A stretch of DNA of 64,000 nucleotides from Lineus longissimus (GCF_910592395.1 NC_088315.1:14801808-14865807); one strand, 5' to 3'. Shown: positions 32,801-43,309, counted from the first letter of the stretch. Notes: generated by a model not told the origin, from the letters alone. Translations and numbers: made by a program.

Positions 32801-33405
32801 TCTCCAACCTCATCATCATCAGAAACCATTGCAATGTCTGAGCTGTCATTGGCAGGACTGAGAGTTACTGCAACAGTATCACCAGCAGTTCCTGTGAATG
32901 GGAAAGAAAATACATGTATTAGTAGAAGAAATAGATAATTAACACGCACAAACCAGCAGACAGACCCAGCCAGGGACACTAGGGCCTTAATCACCCAATT
33001 ATCTATCTAACTCAATCACTGGACCTGTATCAAACCCTCAACATCATTCTAGAAACACAGCTGATAAGCACATGGTGTGCACTTCATTTTGTAAACAAAC
33101 AACGTCACGTGGCTTGAAAAACGTCATCGGAATCCCCCGGCTCATCCAATCACATCGCACTGCGTAAGAAATTCAAGGCCACGGCACCATATTTAGTAAT
33201 TTATGCATCAGCAATGCAAATAAGCGCAAGGCACAGTCTGCGTAAAAGGTCGAAATGAAGCTATACATACGTTTCTGGGGCCGGAAAAAACGGTCCAAGG
33301 AGCCTTCTTCAGCCCCTCTTTTAGGCCGTGACGAGTCATAGGTCCTGCTCTGTTTATTATGCGACTTGCCAGATGATGTTGGCCGACCTCTATGACCCCC
33401 CGGCA
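29862..33405 (-). pseudogene. hAT/ZNF862-like transposase-type gene, frameshifted and interrupted
   Basis: Exon 1 (33405-33270) starts MPGGHRGRPTSSGKSH and ends in phase 1 at GTATGT. Exon 2 (32892-32788 approximately) is acidic. Exon 3 from 32570 has three SDTYQESVP repeats, then a zinc-finger-like CKTC...HLKTKLHE segment. Frameshifts occur near 31990 and 31625. Then follow FDGTNTMSGERGGVQKLW and NCRNHRLALVFVHL, the RNase-H-fold pattern of hAT-related ZNF862/C17orf113-type proteins, the 785-bp insertion at 30372-31156, and ACLTRWLTHFNACDRV with TAA next, ending near 29862 (TAG). Phase-1 splice junctions are consistent. hAT transposases act in the nucleus on their own TIRs. Confidence 0.7.
30372..31156. 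mobile_element. 785-bp insertion with tandem-repeat inverted ends and 8-bp TSD
   Basis: AGGTAGAT flanks it exactly (30364-30371 and 31157-31164). The left end GGTTTATGCCTGTTTCGCC continues as six copies of a 15-base unit (CCTGTTTCGCCTATT). The right end is the inverse: five copies of GGCGAAACAGGAATA. No coding frame lies inside. It interrupts the hAT-like gene, and the frame is continuous if it is removed. An 8-bp duplication fits hAT- or P-type integration. Confidence 0.8.
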
Positions 33406-34739
33406 TTTTGTTATTAAAATGGTTTCCAGGAAGCTAACCTCGTCCCAGGCTTTCAGCATACGGCGTAGTACATTGTGACGAGTGCACGAAGGTTAGAATT
33501 CTGATCGCTAGGGGCGAGAGTGGAAGTCTCGCGCACAGCTACAATCGCGGCACTGCTTATGCGGGCTGTGCATCTGACATGCAAAGCTGTCATCTAGTCT
33601 TGCTTTGCAATGGCTGAGACTGAATTCCTGGGGAATCCCACTTCATGTAGAAAACAGGACATGAAACATTGTACATCGTTAGATCGGCACAAAATCATGA
33701 CATCGGAGCGCAAAAACTAACATAAAACAACAGTGATCGGAGGTAAAAACATACTTTATTTGCAAACTTCATCCTTTCTCCAAGTATCTACGCATTGTTG
33801 CGATTGAGATCGTAGCGTAATATGGGGACATTGGTGTAATTTGGGGACATTTTTCAGAGCTTAATTTGGGGACATTCGAATTCCTTACGACGTTTAACGT
33901 TGTAAGAACCATGTGATTGAAAGGCCTGGAATAGTTGCCCATTTCCAGCAAAAGCATGAACAGTATACAACTGGAAAAAAATCTCCGGGACTGTTTTAAA
34001 TGTTCCATCAGCTGCCCAGTGAGGCGAATTATGCAGCATGTCCAATCCATTCCCAGATGCAAATAACAAGATCGGTTCCGGTCTCCAACTCCACTATCAA
34101 ACTGCAGAAACTGATTATTGTCACTTGTCAGTTGGTAATGTCTTGGAATTTCCACGGCCGCAGCATTTTCTGGTTGTGGAAGAGGATTTCCTGCTTCTTG
34201 GCGGATCCTCCTTACTCCTCTTCTGATATCAGCAACCCTTGGAAGGGCAGCAGCACCTGCATCACTTATTCCACCTGTTGCTTGAGTGATTATTTGCTGT
34301 GGTGTTTCCTCAGTTGTTCGAGCCCGGTTCCGAATATCGGCAACAACAGCCTGCGCCTCACACTTTGCGGCGTTTCCAGCATGCGTATGATCATTGGTTC
34401 TTCCCACAACACGTTCACCTTGGAGCTGTAGCTTTGCTTTGCAAAAGTGCTTCCTCCTCAGTTCGCACTCCCAGGACTCCTTCCCTCCTGCCAAGGACTT
34501 CTGCTTAACGTATGAAAATCCATCTAGGAGTAACTTTCGACCACCCCTTTCAGTCGTAGTGAACTCCATTTTTCGAAATGGCTGGCAAAACTGTCTATGG
34601 CTATTACTGCAGGGATCTTGAAACAATGTATGATGGATTCGGTGAAACTCAAAGATTCCTGGAATCATTGTGGAGGAACTGATTTTTCACCACCATGATC
34701 TCATGAAAATTTTCTAAGGCAACGAAGACAATTTTTACT

Positions 34740-34935
34740 GGGTGGGGGCAATTTCACGGGGGGGGGGGGGGGGGGAAATTGTCGGGGGGGCAATTTTACT
34801 GTGGGCAATTTTACAGGGGGCAATTTCACGAGGGGCAATTTTACTGGGGGGCAATTTTACGGGGGGCAATTTGACTGGGGGGGCAATTGCCTAGGGGGGA
34901 GTTGTCGGGGGGGAATTGTCCGGGGGGCAATTGTC
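34740..34935. repeat. G-rich degenerate minisatellite
   Basis: About ten irregular units of GGGGGCAATTTTAC with G runs up to 19 (34757-34776). Low-complexity DNA of this kind may mispolymerise, so lengths are unreliable. Adjacent 34570-34739 and 34936-35317 hold nothing recognised. Confidence 0.75.
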
Positions 34936-35317
34936 CTAGACCCATCCTTGTGTAGAGGGGCTTAACGAATGGTGGTTGGTTTAGGGAATGTAGGTGGGCT
35001 CGGTGCCAAATAGGGGTCGACCGAGGAGTATATTTCTTTCACTTGTGAAATGGTAAGTTTTTGCTCCAGTAGTAGAGACAGTGATCCGAGGGGATATTCT
35101 TACACTTGTGAAATGGCAAGAAGTTAGGGACAATGATTGGAGATTAATTCTTACTTTTGTGATATGGTAAGAAGAATTTTGCTCAAGTAATCACACAAGG
35201 TCCTGAGCTCATCAGATGTAAGCGTGCTCTGGTGGCTTACTGGAAGCTGCGTAAACAGCAACACATGTAATTGGTACCTGTGATAGATTAGTAATCTATT
35301 CACGGCTGGAGGTCTTA

Positions 35318-35694
35318 CTAGCTGCGCGTACACCACAAAATATTTGTGGACCATTTGCACGTACACCACCACATTGCCGCGACAAATTGGTTCGGCAATC
35401 CATTGCCGATACAAATTGCCGGGCGAATTTGTCCCATCAAGCTTGATGGTCCAAATTCGCCCGGCTTGTTAAAAGCTCGGCCTTGTCGTGGTGTACGCGC
35501 AAATGGATTGGCAATTAGCTAGTTAGATGGTTCGGTGACAGGCGGCGCATTCTGCTTATTGTTTGCACGCCATCTGTTGCTGGATTTTATAACTAGCTGC
35601 AGCGCTGGTGTACGGGCTTGGTGGATTTTCGATGGTGCGGCATTGGTTCGCGAACCAAGATTGGTGGTCCATTTTCAGGTGGTGTACGTGCGGC
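35318..35694. mobile_element. MITE with inverted ends and central palindrome
   Basis: The left end AGCTGCGCGTACACCAC is mirrored on the right by GTGGTGTACGTGCGGCT. Further CGTACACCACCA/GTGGTGTACG words lie inside. A 47-base near-perfect palindrome (35418-35464, arms GCCGGGCGAATTT, centre AAGCTT) would form a strong hairpin. No coding capacity. The exact ends and target duplication were not resolved. Confidence 0.5.
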
Positions 35695-35749
35695 TATTGA
35701 GACAGGTCAATATTTCCAAAAAGGTACCAGTGGTGTTATTTTGAGGTTA

Positions 35750-36442
35750 TTGAAGACACAGACAAACTGAGTCCTAAACACGAGGTATTTCTCATCCATT
35801 GGACCCCAATTAGGAACATAATCTGGTGGCCTCCTTGCCTGCCCCCTTCCCCTTCTCTTCCTCTACCTCTACCCCTGGGCCTAGCTGGAGCAGGAGGGGG
35901 TTGATCATCATCAGAATCAGAAGGTTGTGACCTGTCTTCATCAGAGGCCCCCCATCACTAGCCCCATCACCATGATCACTATCACTAATATATTGATGTA
36001 CATAGTCATCCTCTGAGTTGTCCTTGTCTTGACATTTTGACGAGTAAAATGATCAAATTTTATCGAAAAACACCTGAGACTTCTGCAGAAGATCGTTCAG
36101 AATGCATTGCCGATAAACATGGATTCTGCCACGACCGTAGGATAGTTTTACGATCGTCTGGGCGCGAAATTCAAAAACCGCGCTAAAATGCGCGGTAGGC
36201 CGTTTAAGGGTTAAATACCCAATAGGTATAGACCTTTTTAATGTATGGAACATGAATTTCAGGTCATCAGCAAAGTTGTGATTTTCTACCACCGGCAGCA
36301 TTTCATAATAAATTTACACTGATTCTCTGATCTAGGGCCATTCACTATTCATTATATCATATTTACCTTTATCAATTTCCTCCAAAACTTGATTAAATGT
36401 CAACTTCCTGGAGGCAGATCCACGAGGCATGGGCGCGGCCAT
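35750..36442 (-). pseudogene. N-terminal fragment of a piggyBac/PGBD-like gene
   Basis: Exon 1 (36442-36367) encodes MAAPMPRGSASRKLTFNQVL and LEEIDK, ending in phase 1 at GTAAAT. The next piece, from about 36031, gives DKDNSEDDYVHQYISDSD, an acidic stretch and then RGRGRG repeats, the same layout as the N-terminus of the piggyBac copy at 22 kb. A G6 run breaks its frame. GTTTAAGGGTTAAA at 36202-36215 resembles the piggyBac terminus at 22331 but lies inside the intron, so it may be a separate end or chance. The core domain is absent. Confidence 0.45.
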
Positions 36443-36608
36443 GTTGTTTGTGGGTTGTCAGGTTCATGCACGAAAAAGGCAAAAAATGACAAACTGCAAA
36501 AACACTAATGCCATTTATGTTACTTGAGGAGAACTAATTCTGATATGATTTTTACAGGGACTAAACATCACATAATGGTGTCCTCATAAATGTGCTTATC
36601 TTGACAAA

Positions 36609-37532
36609 TCATGTTTTGTGGGTTATCTCGTTCATGCATGCGGCCCCAGAATTGTCCTCACAACTTGAACGGGAGGAGCCTGGGTTTTTTTCGAATATTT
36701 TTTCTTGCGTTCGGCGCAATTCTTCTTCGGTTTGCGGGAAAATGTATTGAATTTCTGATGGTAAGCCACTCCTAAACAGCTCTTTACCTAAAGATTTGTC
36801 GTTTTGTTTGAGCTGGCATTTCTGCTCGGCACAGCCAAAGCACTCACCCTTCCCTTCCCCAGAGAACCATGTCTCTACCTTGACAATGGGTCTAAAAAGG
36901 TTTACAAAGTCTTTTCTTAGGTTTAGGACCTCCTTTTCGAAAGCGGAGTTATCGGGCTTGATATATTTCAAGTCTTCTTCCACGTGCTGAACAAACCGTA
37001 CCGCCGTATCGCAGAAACTTGTCACTAACCTGCGAGCATCGGACAAAGATTTGCGGATGTTTTTTCCTACTTCCAGCTTAGCAAGTTGTAACTGCTTTCT
37101 GTGCGTCAGGACATCAGCCCTGAGAAGGGGTTTCGCGTATTCATTGACGCGTGAAAAGGCTTGCCGTTGGTTTTTTTTCTCCACACAGACTTCGAGAAAC
37201 AGATCAAAACCCCAGGTAAAGAAATTTTCGAATAGCTTTCGCTGCCTAGGGTTGTTCTTGAAGGGAGTAGCTAAGTGTGAAAAAATGTAATCAAAAAATG
37301 ATGCTAAATTTCGCTCCGGTAAAGTGAGCGAACTCACGTCCATCCGGCGCTGCAACCGTCGCCAGAAAAGCCCGAGAGATTGAGGATCATCCTCATCAGC
37401 GACTGATGCAGCTATGAGCATCCCGCGACATTCAGGGGGGTTGACTTCAACATCTGTACGCAATTCGTTTTCCTCGGACGCATCTGGATTGATTTGCATG
37501 AAACTGTTTTCGCCGGAAGCCACCTGATACAT
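36609..37532 (-). CDS. Unidentified 307-aa helical protein
   Basis: Open frame from ATG 37532, preceded in frame by TAA. Predominantly helical and charged, with an acidic N-terminus (NPDASEENELRTDVEV), LGLFWRRLQRRMD, and a cysteine cluster late in the protein (FGCAEQKCQ). It ends NEITHKT. No family recognised. It lies downstream of the duplicated Lys-rich exons on the same strand and could be their 3' exon or a separate gene; no acceptor gives a clean join. Confidence 0.45.
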   Translation of the reverse strand: MYQVASGENSFMQINPDASEENELRTDVEVNPPECRGMLIAASVADEDDPQSLGLFWRRLQRRMDVSSLTLPERNLASFFDYIFSHLATPFKNNPRQRKLFENFFTWGFDLFLEVCVEKKNQRQAFSRVNEYAKPLLRADVLTHRKQLQLAKLEVGKNIRKSLSDARRLVTSFCDTAVRFVQHVEEDLKYIKPDNSAFEKEVLNLRKDFVNLFRPIVKVETWFSGEGKGECFGCAEQKCQLKQNDKSLGKELFRSGLPSEIQYIFPQTEEELRRTQEKIFEKNPGSSRSSCEDNSGAACMNEITHKT

Positions 37533-37966
37533 GTATCCACGTCCTTAATCTTCAACAAGATTCTTCGTCATTTTCTTTCATTCCCTTTTTCTCTTTGACG
37601 AGCTGAAACAAAAGAACAAACAAAAAAAATCTTGACTTTGATCGTGTGGTCGCACACGAAATGTTTCTTTCTACATGCATGATCTCCCGATATTTTCTTA
37701 ATACGGCCCTTGGCTAAAAAATCGAGATTGAAATTAAAACGGACAGAACGACAAAGGTCTAAAAAAAGTATCAATCAGACTTGTGTATCGAAAACCATCA
37801 GGACGTGCAAAGACAAGCGATGGATCTTCACCTTATTTCTGTTGGTCTCCTGTCCAGTGAATTAAAATACAAAATGTTTCAACTTCATGGAAAGGACAAG
37901 CGATGGATCTTTTCAATCTTTCTGTTGTTCATCTGTCTAGAAAAAAGCAAAATGTATCAAAGGTAC

Positions 37967-38194
37967 CTCTTGATTATCTTCTCCTTCTTCCCGGTGAGGT
38001 GTAGGCGAATCTGGAAGAACTGTTTGCGGGGCTGCGTGATCATTGTCTGCATCATCGACCTCTTCGGCAAGCAGGAGATGACGTTCAGGAGGATCGACTT
38101 CAACACCTTCAGACGCCGCGCGTATGTTCCCCACAAAATGGTCTCCTTCATGATTCTTTTTCCTCTTTTTCTTCCTCTTTTTTGTAGTGGCCAG
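37967..38194 (-). CDS. Duplicated Lys-rich exon, copy c
   Basis: 228 bases, phase 0 to 0, acceptor TTGTTTCAG, donor GTACCT. It begins LATTKKRKKKRKKNHEG, a strong nuclear localisation-like cluster, is followed by a Pro/Asp/Glu stretch (PERHLLLAEEV, TVLPDSPTPHREEGE) and ends DNQE. It is a tandem duplicate of 38488-38706, including about 80 bases of downstream intron. Confidence 0.55.
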
Positions 38195-38487
38195 CTGAAA
38201 CAATATCATATATATATTTCAGAGATAATATATCGAGAGCCATCGCACTCGAAGTTCCTTTCTATTATCGCCCGATAAATTGTATAGGGCTGTTTGCTGA
38301 AAAATTTAAATCAAAATTAAAATGCACAAGACGAAGAATATTTGAAAAAAAAAAATGAGACGGAGCTGTTCATCTGAGAAGTATAATCCGACTTGTACAT
38401 CACTCCGGACGGTGCAAAAGACAAGCGATGGATCTTTCCGTTGTTCACCTGCTCAATGAATTGAATTGCAAAATGTATCAACGGTAC

Positions 38488-38706
38488 CTCATGATTATCT
38501 TCTCCTTCTTCCCGGTGAGGTGTAGGCGAATCTGGAAGAACTGTCTGCGGGGCTGTGTGAGAATTGTCTGCATCATAGACCTGTTCGGCAAGCAGAGGAT
38601 GACGTTCAGGATGGTGCTCCTCGCGTCTCGCACGCTCATGGGAATCTCTTCCTTCATGATTCTTTTTCCTCTTTTTCTTTCTCTTTTTTGTAGTGGCCAG
38701 CAGAAA
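38488..38706 (-). CDS. Duplicated Lys-rich exon, copy b, shifted acceptor
   Basis: Begins LATTKKRKKKRKKNHEG and ends DNHE at GTACCG, phase 0. Where copy c has CAG/CTGGCC, this copy has CTG/CTGGCC, so the equivalent acceptor AG is lost. A TAG six bases upstream (exon start 38706) would add Phe-Leu and keep the frame. Middle residues differ from copy c (RDSHERARREEHH). Confidence 0.5.
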
Positions 38707-39002
38707 CTAGAACAAATTTATTTCAGAGATAATATATCGAGGGCCGTCACACTCGATGTTAGTCCTTTCTATAATCCCCTGATAAGGGTGCTGGCTGAAA
38801 CGAAGTGGCGAGAAGGACAACGATGCATATATATAGATACGCACACGCCTAATTTCAGAGACTAAGCTTACCATCTCAGAAACAGATAATCAGATTTTAT
38901 ATGTCAACAATAAGCATCCTGGCGAGCAAAAAACAATGAGCGTTGGATCTTCACAATTTTCCTATTGTTCACTAGTGAAATAAATAAATATCTTTACTGT
39001 AC

Positions 39003-39626
39003 CTCATAATTATCCTCTTCTTCCCTATGCAAAACAGTTGTTTTTGCTATGGGTGACAGACACATCAACGGCCTGGTTTGCTTTGCAAGGATTTCCTCTA
39101 AGACATCATTCGAGACAACCTCTGGAAGCGGAATCTCTGCAGTTTGACTCGAGCCCTCGTTCAGCAAGTAACCTCCGTTGTTGTTAGTACGATTAATGTG
39201 TTGTTTCGGCTCTTCGACTGTTGACAGGGCCTTCAGTTCAGTCAGGAGTTTCAGCAGTGGATTCTCGATCGTTGATATATCGTGTTTGTCCTTCACCGGT
39301 GTTGCACAGCGACTATCAAGAATTAATCGGTCCACAACTGGCGACAAGGGTTGACCCATACTTGCAAAGCACAATTGGGCGGGAGAATCAGTTTCCAGGA
39401 CTAAACTGGCAATATCCTTTACGGTCAGTAGATAAAAACAAGCCCGGTCCCACGTTTTAGCAGAGAAAATATATTCCACTGCGTCCAAACTCACAGCATG
39501 CGGTAAAACTCTAAACGCGAATCCCGTGGCCGCACATGAGAATTTCTCCGCCTCTGAATCCAAAAAGTTTAACACCAGTCTTAACCACCTAAAACAGTCT
39601 TGGGCTGGACATTTGTGACGTGCCAA
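39003..39626 (-). CDS. Unidentified 5' exon of the Lys-rich-exon gene
   Basis: Open frame of about 208 codons ending REEEDNYE at a GTACAG donor, the same ending and phase as exons b and c, which ties it to them. It contains HKCPAQDCFRWLRLVLNFLD and PLPEVVSNDVLEEILAKQ. No ATG at the start; a possible acceptor (CCGTAG) lies just upstream. No family recognised. The downstream intron again carries the GGATCTTCAC-type segment seen after exons b and c. Confidence 0.5.
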
Positions 39627-39629
39627 AAG

Positions 39630-40410
39630 CTACGGAGTGGCTAAAACTTCGGTTTTCGCCGTTGCCAAACCTACGGCAGAGTTGCTAAAACTTCGGTCTT
39701 TTCTTGTGGCCAAACCTGCGGTTAAGTGGCGGTTAAGCTTCGATGTGCATGTGTTTCCCAGAAACACAACGTCTTACTTGGCTCACCTCTCTCATCTTAC
39801 TGTCTAAGACTAGGAAGTTGCCAACAGTAAATATTATCATATTGTCTGTTATGTCGATATTGGTCAGCTTTTCAAGTTCTGTGCCAAACCTTAATTTACG
39901 CGGTTATTTTATAGACTAGCTTCAATGAATCAACGTCAAAATTCAGCTTCAGAATTTGTGAGCTCTGGTGGTCATAAGATAGCTCGATGATTTTGATAAA
40001 GGTCCCTTCCTTCCCAACGGGAACTGTCGACTGGATGCCACGGGTCGAGTACCCTAGATTGTGTTGTTATTCGTTTATTCTTAGAATTGGACAAAATCGC
40101 AGTGTCTGTGTTTCAATGGCAACTGGCAAGAAGTACCTAATATAACACAACCTGCATCCGGACAACAATTCGAAATATTAAGAGCAGAAAAAGATTAATA
40201 TATTGCATGCTCATTTATAGGCATATCTTTATTACAAATACTGGTATAAAAAACAGTAAGAATATAAATGTATATTGTTATTATATCGTGATTTACAGTG
40301 ATTGTAAATCTTAGTGGAAATTTCGGTAAGAATACTTATATACAACATTTACATGTAGTAAGTACCTATTTCTAATGTTAATTGCAGCATTTGTTTTTCT
40401 TGCATAGGAG
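39630..40410. other. No gene; short repeated words at the start
   Basis: 39640-39735 has repeats of GCTAAAACTTCGGT and CCAAACCTACGG; the rest is AT-rich with nothing recognised. Confidence 0.4.
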
Positions 40411-40732
40411 TTAGCCAAGCTTACTAATTGCACTTTTCCAGAGTTCAAATTCATTGGCAGAGGCTGAATCAAGAAACACAAATTCGTCATCTTCTTTAAA
40501 GGATATGCCCTTCTTAAAATGTTTCATCCAAAGAGTTAAAGGTATAACGGCTTTTGATTTCTCTAAACCATTCTTTTTATACAATGGCAAGTTTACTAAC
40601 TAAATAAGGTATACACTGATATCCCAACATGATTGATTTAGCAGGTTCAGCATAATCAGCTTTTGTAAATTGTAAATCCCGCCACCTTCGAAAACGAAAA
40701 TCACTCGTCGGCCAGACAGGAAGTGACGTCAT
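40411..40732 (-). pseudogene. Small unidentified gene divergent from the P2X7-domain gene
   Basis: ATG at 40732 gives MTSLPVWPTSDFRFRRWRDL and AEPAKSIMLGYQCIPYLVSK, then the frame shifts near 40600 and continues as KKNGLEKSKAVIPLTLWMKH through ELWKSAISKLG to TAA at 40411. The two halves read as one protein of about 105 residues with a 1-base break. The start lies 37 bases from the plus-strand ATG at 40769, a head-to-head pair. Family unknown. Confidence 0.3.
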
Positions 40733-40768
40733 CTCAGGCATCTCAGGAATATCAGAACCAAACAAAAC

Positions 40769-41841
40769 ATGGCGAATGCATACAGCGAAAGCGATTCTTC
40801 ATCAATTTGTAGCGATTGCAGTACTTCATCGTCTGCTCTCAGCCAATTTCTTGCTACCGATTACGATAGTGGTGATGCTGATGAGTTATTCGACGATGTT
40901 GGGGATCCAGAGCCAGTTCCTGGACCGATAGAACCCTACATGTTTGAACCCGTACCTGTCCTGAACAAGATGAAGTACAGCATCAGCATGAGCATGTACA
41001 GGCGCAGGCAGCTGTACTGTAGTAGCAGAAGAAGAACAGCGGCCAACGAGGCGAGATAATCTTGACTGGTATGGAATATTACAGTTTTATTGTTTTATCT
41101 AGACACCCGTGCCCAGCATGTTGGAGACGGAGGCCATTATTTTCAAGCACTGTCACCCACTGAACACTATAAATGAAGAGCCTACCTACCTACCAGTACC
41201 ATCGCCAACTATCTATAGCCTACCGGTACCGTATACCATATTCACAAAGGCTTCATGACTTTCCGCAGTGCATGAGCTATTGTCCGTTTGCGGGTGTCCT
41301 TTTGTTCAATCCCAACTCACAAAAGATTTGTGTACTCTTATTAACGTTGCGTGGACTTACTTCGTGAATAAAGTCGACCAAGTACTACTACCATGACACT
41401 GCTTATTAATCTCATGACTACAATGTCACTGTCACTGATATGATAAATACAGGCCTATATTGCTATCATTTCAGGTGTCACTGGGACAACTGTCAGATCC
41501 AGCAAAAAGAGGATAAATGTACGTGCTGCCACGAGATCCAAAGGGTCCAAGACAAGATGGCAGAGATAGAGGCCGAGGGGACGACATGTATCATCCAACA
41601 CCCAGTTTGCCTGGACCATCATGTCCTGCAGGTGGCCTGGCTTCAATACAGACAGCAGCATGGTCGGGCAGCATATGATGGGCCGTATGAGAAGAGGATG
41701 CGGCACATAAGCTACAGACAGTTAGCGAGGTGGTGTTGGGGGTTTCTGGGGCGGGATGTCCGTGTGGTTTTGCCATCATGTGCGGTGAGTCGGATAAGGG
41801 CACAGTACACTTTGATCGCTTGTTCAGGTCATTTGAGCTAA
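40769..41841 (+). pseudogene. P2X7 intracellular (ballast) domain protein, frame-broken
   Basis: Exon 1 (40769-41068) starts MANAYSESDSSSICSDCS, an acidic N-terminus, EPYMFEPVPV, then needs two frame changes before TRRDNLDW at its end. Exon 2 (from 41475, after TTTCAG) completes that Trp/Cys and reads CHWDNCQIQQKEDKCTCCHE, ECI-like CIIQHPVCLD, RHISYRQLARWCWGFLGRD and VRVVLPSCAVSRIR, the cysteine-rich zinc-binding domain of the P2X7 C-terminus. Many invertebrates have soluble proteins with this domain and no channel part; that is the case here. From about 41812 the frame runs into antisense Ginger1 sequence and stops at 41841. Confidence 0.7.
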
Positions 41842-41859
41842 GACAATCACGGAAATCTA

Positions 41860-43309
41860 AGAACTCGCCAAGTTGGTCAGGGGAAATCACATGATGTCCT
41901 AAATTTGTCTTAAGAAATACACCGGTCTTTTCCAACTCGCGGGCCCATTGCTTGCTGGAATTGTTTATCCCAAGATTCACAGAATTTCCAGATTCACCAA
42001 TGTCCAAAGTAGAAAGATAATGTGAATCCTGCATCTTGGCCATTTCAATCAAGGAATCATTGATTAAAGGTACGTCTGATACGTCTTCTGCAATGGTGGA
42101 TGATGAGTCGTTAGCCGTTGCAATATGGGGCTTTCCGAATGAAATAGTTGGCGAAGAGGGCAACTCCATTGGCTCCAAACTTACATAATGGAGCTCAGTG
42201 ATATGACCAATAACGAGTGCGGATTGGGATAACTCAGTCTCTTGTTCACCTTCTGGCATGACCCTGTTTGGTGATATCGTTATAGTATTGTCGCCGACAC
42301 TAGGGACCACTATTATTGGCCGATTTAGTATATCTGCTAATACTAGAAGACAGACATGGTCCCCCCACGTCCCGTCTCTTGCCATCTGTCTGAGGTACCT
42401 GTTCCAATTCGGTTCCGTTGTAAATGAGGAAAGCGGAGTCCTATCGCTCAGCTCAGGATTCTGCCTCATAAATCTAACAGCAGCAGCCCTTAGTTTTTCC
42501 GCGTTGAAATCCTTAATCCCCAAACGTTCAAGCTGGTCGGCAATTGCAGCAAACATGCAATTTCCATCTTTCGCCATTTCATCTCGTATCCAATATCCAA
42601 GTTGTCGTGAGTTGTGAATCAGCCCCAACAACGAATCGGTTTCATTTTTATATGATTGTTTCGATGCCTCGATAGCCGCCTGAAGTTGAAGAATTTCCAG
42701 CATCAATAACTCCTTATCTATTGGACTTGATCTTGCAGTTTGACCCGAATTGTCTTCCGAACATTTTTAATGTTTATGAATATCGCACTCGTACGCGAAT
42801 GGCCGCTTCAGTTTAAGGCAGCATATCCGATGCATGCCGTGAGTACACTTTGGCGATGGCTTTCGCGCGCACTGATGATCATCACACCCACACCTCTTTT
42901 TGCTCAGAATATAACTAGGAGGATTCACCTTCGCCGTCTTTTACTTTTTGTTCTCGGTTTCCTTAGTCCTTGATGTAATTTGATCTACTTTAACCCACCC
43001 GGAAAGGGTTTCACCTTCCGCTAAAGAATACTGTACTTTATATCGGAACTGTTCTGGGTCAGCCTCAAGGATAACTCCTTCAGACGCAACGGGGGCATTT
43101 ATCTTTCGTCCTCCTCTTGTGACACGCGTGTCCTTGCCTATGTATCGAACAAGAATCTCTTCACCAACGTCGTACTCCGAAGGGGGGTGCTTTGCCAACT
43201 CACGCTGAATCATCTTCTTCGCTGCCCACGACGAATTGGTTCCAACTTTTTTTCGCAGCATTTCTGCGAACTTTAAAAATCCATCAACGTTTTCTTCATT
43301 CTCCGAAGA
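41860..43309 (-). pseudogene. Ginger1 C-terminal exon: GPY/F, Cys/His finger, OTU protease
   Basis: One frame after ACTTTCAG at 43310, interrupted by two TAA codons. GPY/F-like: VGEEILVRYIGKDTRV and GVILEADPEQFRYKVQYS. After the first TAA: RCGCDDHQC, CTHGMHRICC, YECDIHKH, a PHD-like pattern of Cys and His. After the second TAA: EDNSGQTARSSPIDKE, then the OTU domain MAKDGNCMFAAIADQL (catalytic Asp-Cys region), GTWGDHVCLLVLADIL and HYVSL with the catalytic His. OTU proteases cleave ubiquitin chains; whether this one did is unknown. Joining across the TAA codons explains the separate open frames at 42941-43261 and 41591-42706. Confidence 0.7.

Larger units (their letters stand above)
25745..33928. 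mobile_element. 8.2-kb two-gene DNA transposon with 20-bp TIRs and 5-bp TSD
   Basis: The left end at 25745 reads CAGGCCTTTCAATCACATGG, and the right end at 33909-33928 is its exact inverse. GAATA lies immediately outside both ends (25740-25744 and 33929-33933). Deleting the element and one GAATA restores the MULE reading frame, so the boundaries are exact. It carries two minus-strand genes, a hAT/ZNF862-like gene near the right end and a 1032-codon CXC/PIN-like gene near the left. AATTTGGGGACAT words occur near both ends in the same orientation. Five-base duplications are known for some hAT groups (hAT5 in Repbase), which fits the hAT-like gene; the assignment is inference. Confidence 0.85.
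24500..34569 (-). pseudogene. FLYWCH/MULE transposase gene split by an 8.2-kb insertion
   Basis: Three coding pieces. 34569-33929: a FLYWCH zinc finger (LDGFSYVKQKS, W-C-x-R, HTHAGN) then the MULE N-terminus; a 1-base shift near 34075 leads into LLFASGNGLD and HWAADGTFK with the first catalytic Asp. 25744-25539: FPCVYGQLTNKRQETYE, VLMDYERAAKNAFE with the second Asp, and GCFFHLAQNVYRQ, ending in phase 0. 25096-24500: LAIHMIPALAFVPEEDV, then RTNNNVEGWHRRF with the probable catalytic Glu. Removing the insertion rejoins NGQL to FPCVYG in frame. MULE transposases cut and paste DNA; this copy is dead by insertion and frameshift. Confidence 0.85.
37800..38980. repeat. Tandem exon-plus-flank duplication
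   Basis: A segment containing ACAAGCGATGGATCTT, a TGTTCA-word and AAAATGTATCAA occurs at about 37810, 37890, 38413 and, diverged, 38930, each just downstream of an exon donor. A degenerate third copy of the exon acceptor region (TTTGTTTCAG/CTCGTCAAAGAGAAAAAG) lies at 37560-37610. Confidence 0.6.

Noticed and set aside
33769-34000. C-terminal part of the long frame beginning at 34668
   Set aside because: Past about 34075 it is in the wrong frame for MULE, and below 33929 it is inside the inserted transposon.
36053-36301. 82-codon minus-strand frame
   Set aside because: It overlaps the intron between the two piggyBac-like N-terminal pieces and has no family signal.
41591-41811. C-terminal 70 codons of the OTU-containing frame
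   Set aside because: They are antisense to the P2X7-domain exon, whose coding resemblance is far stronger, so the OTU protein is taken to end near 41812.
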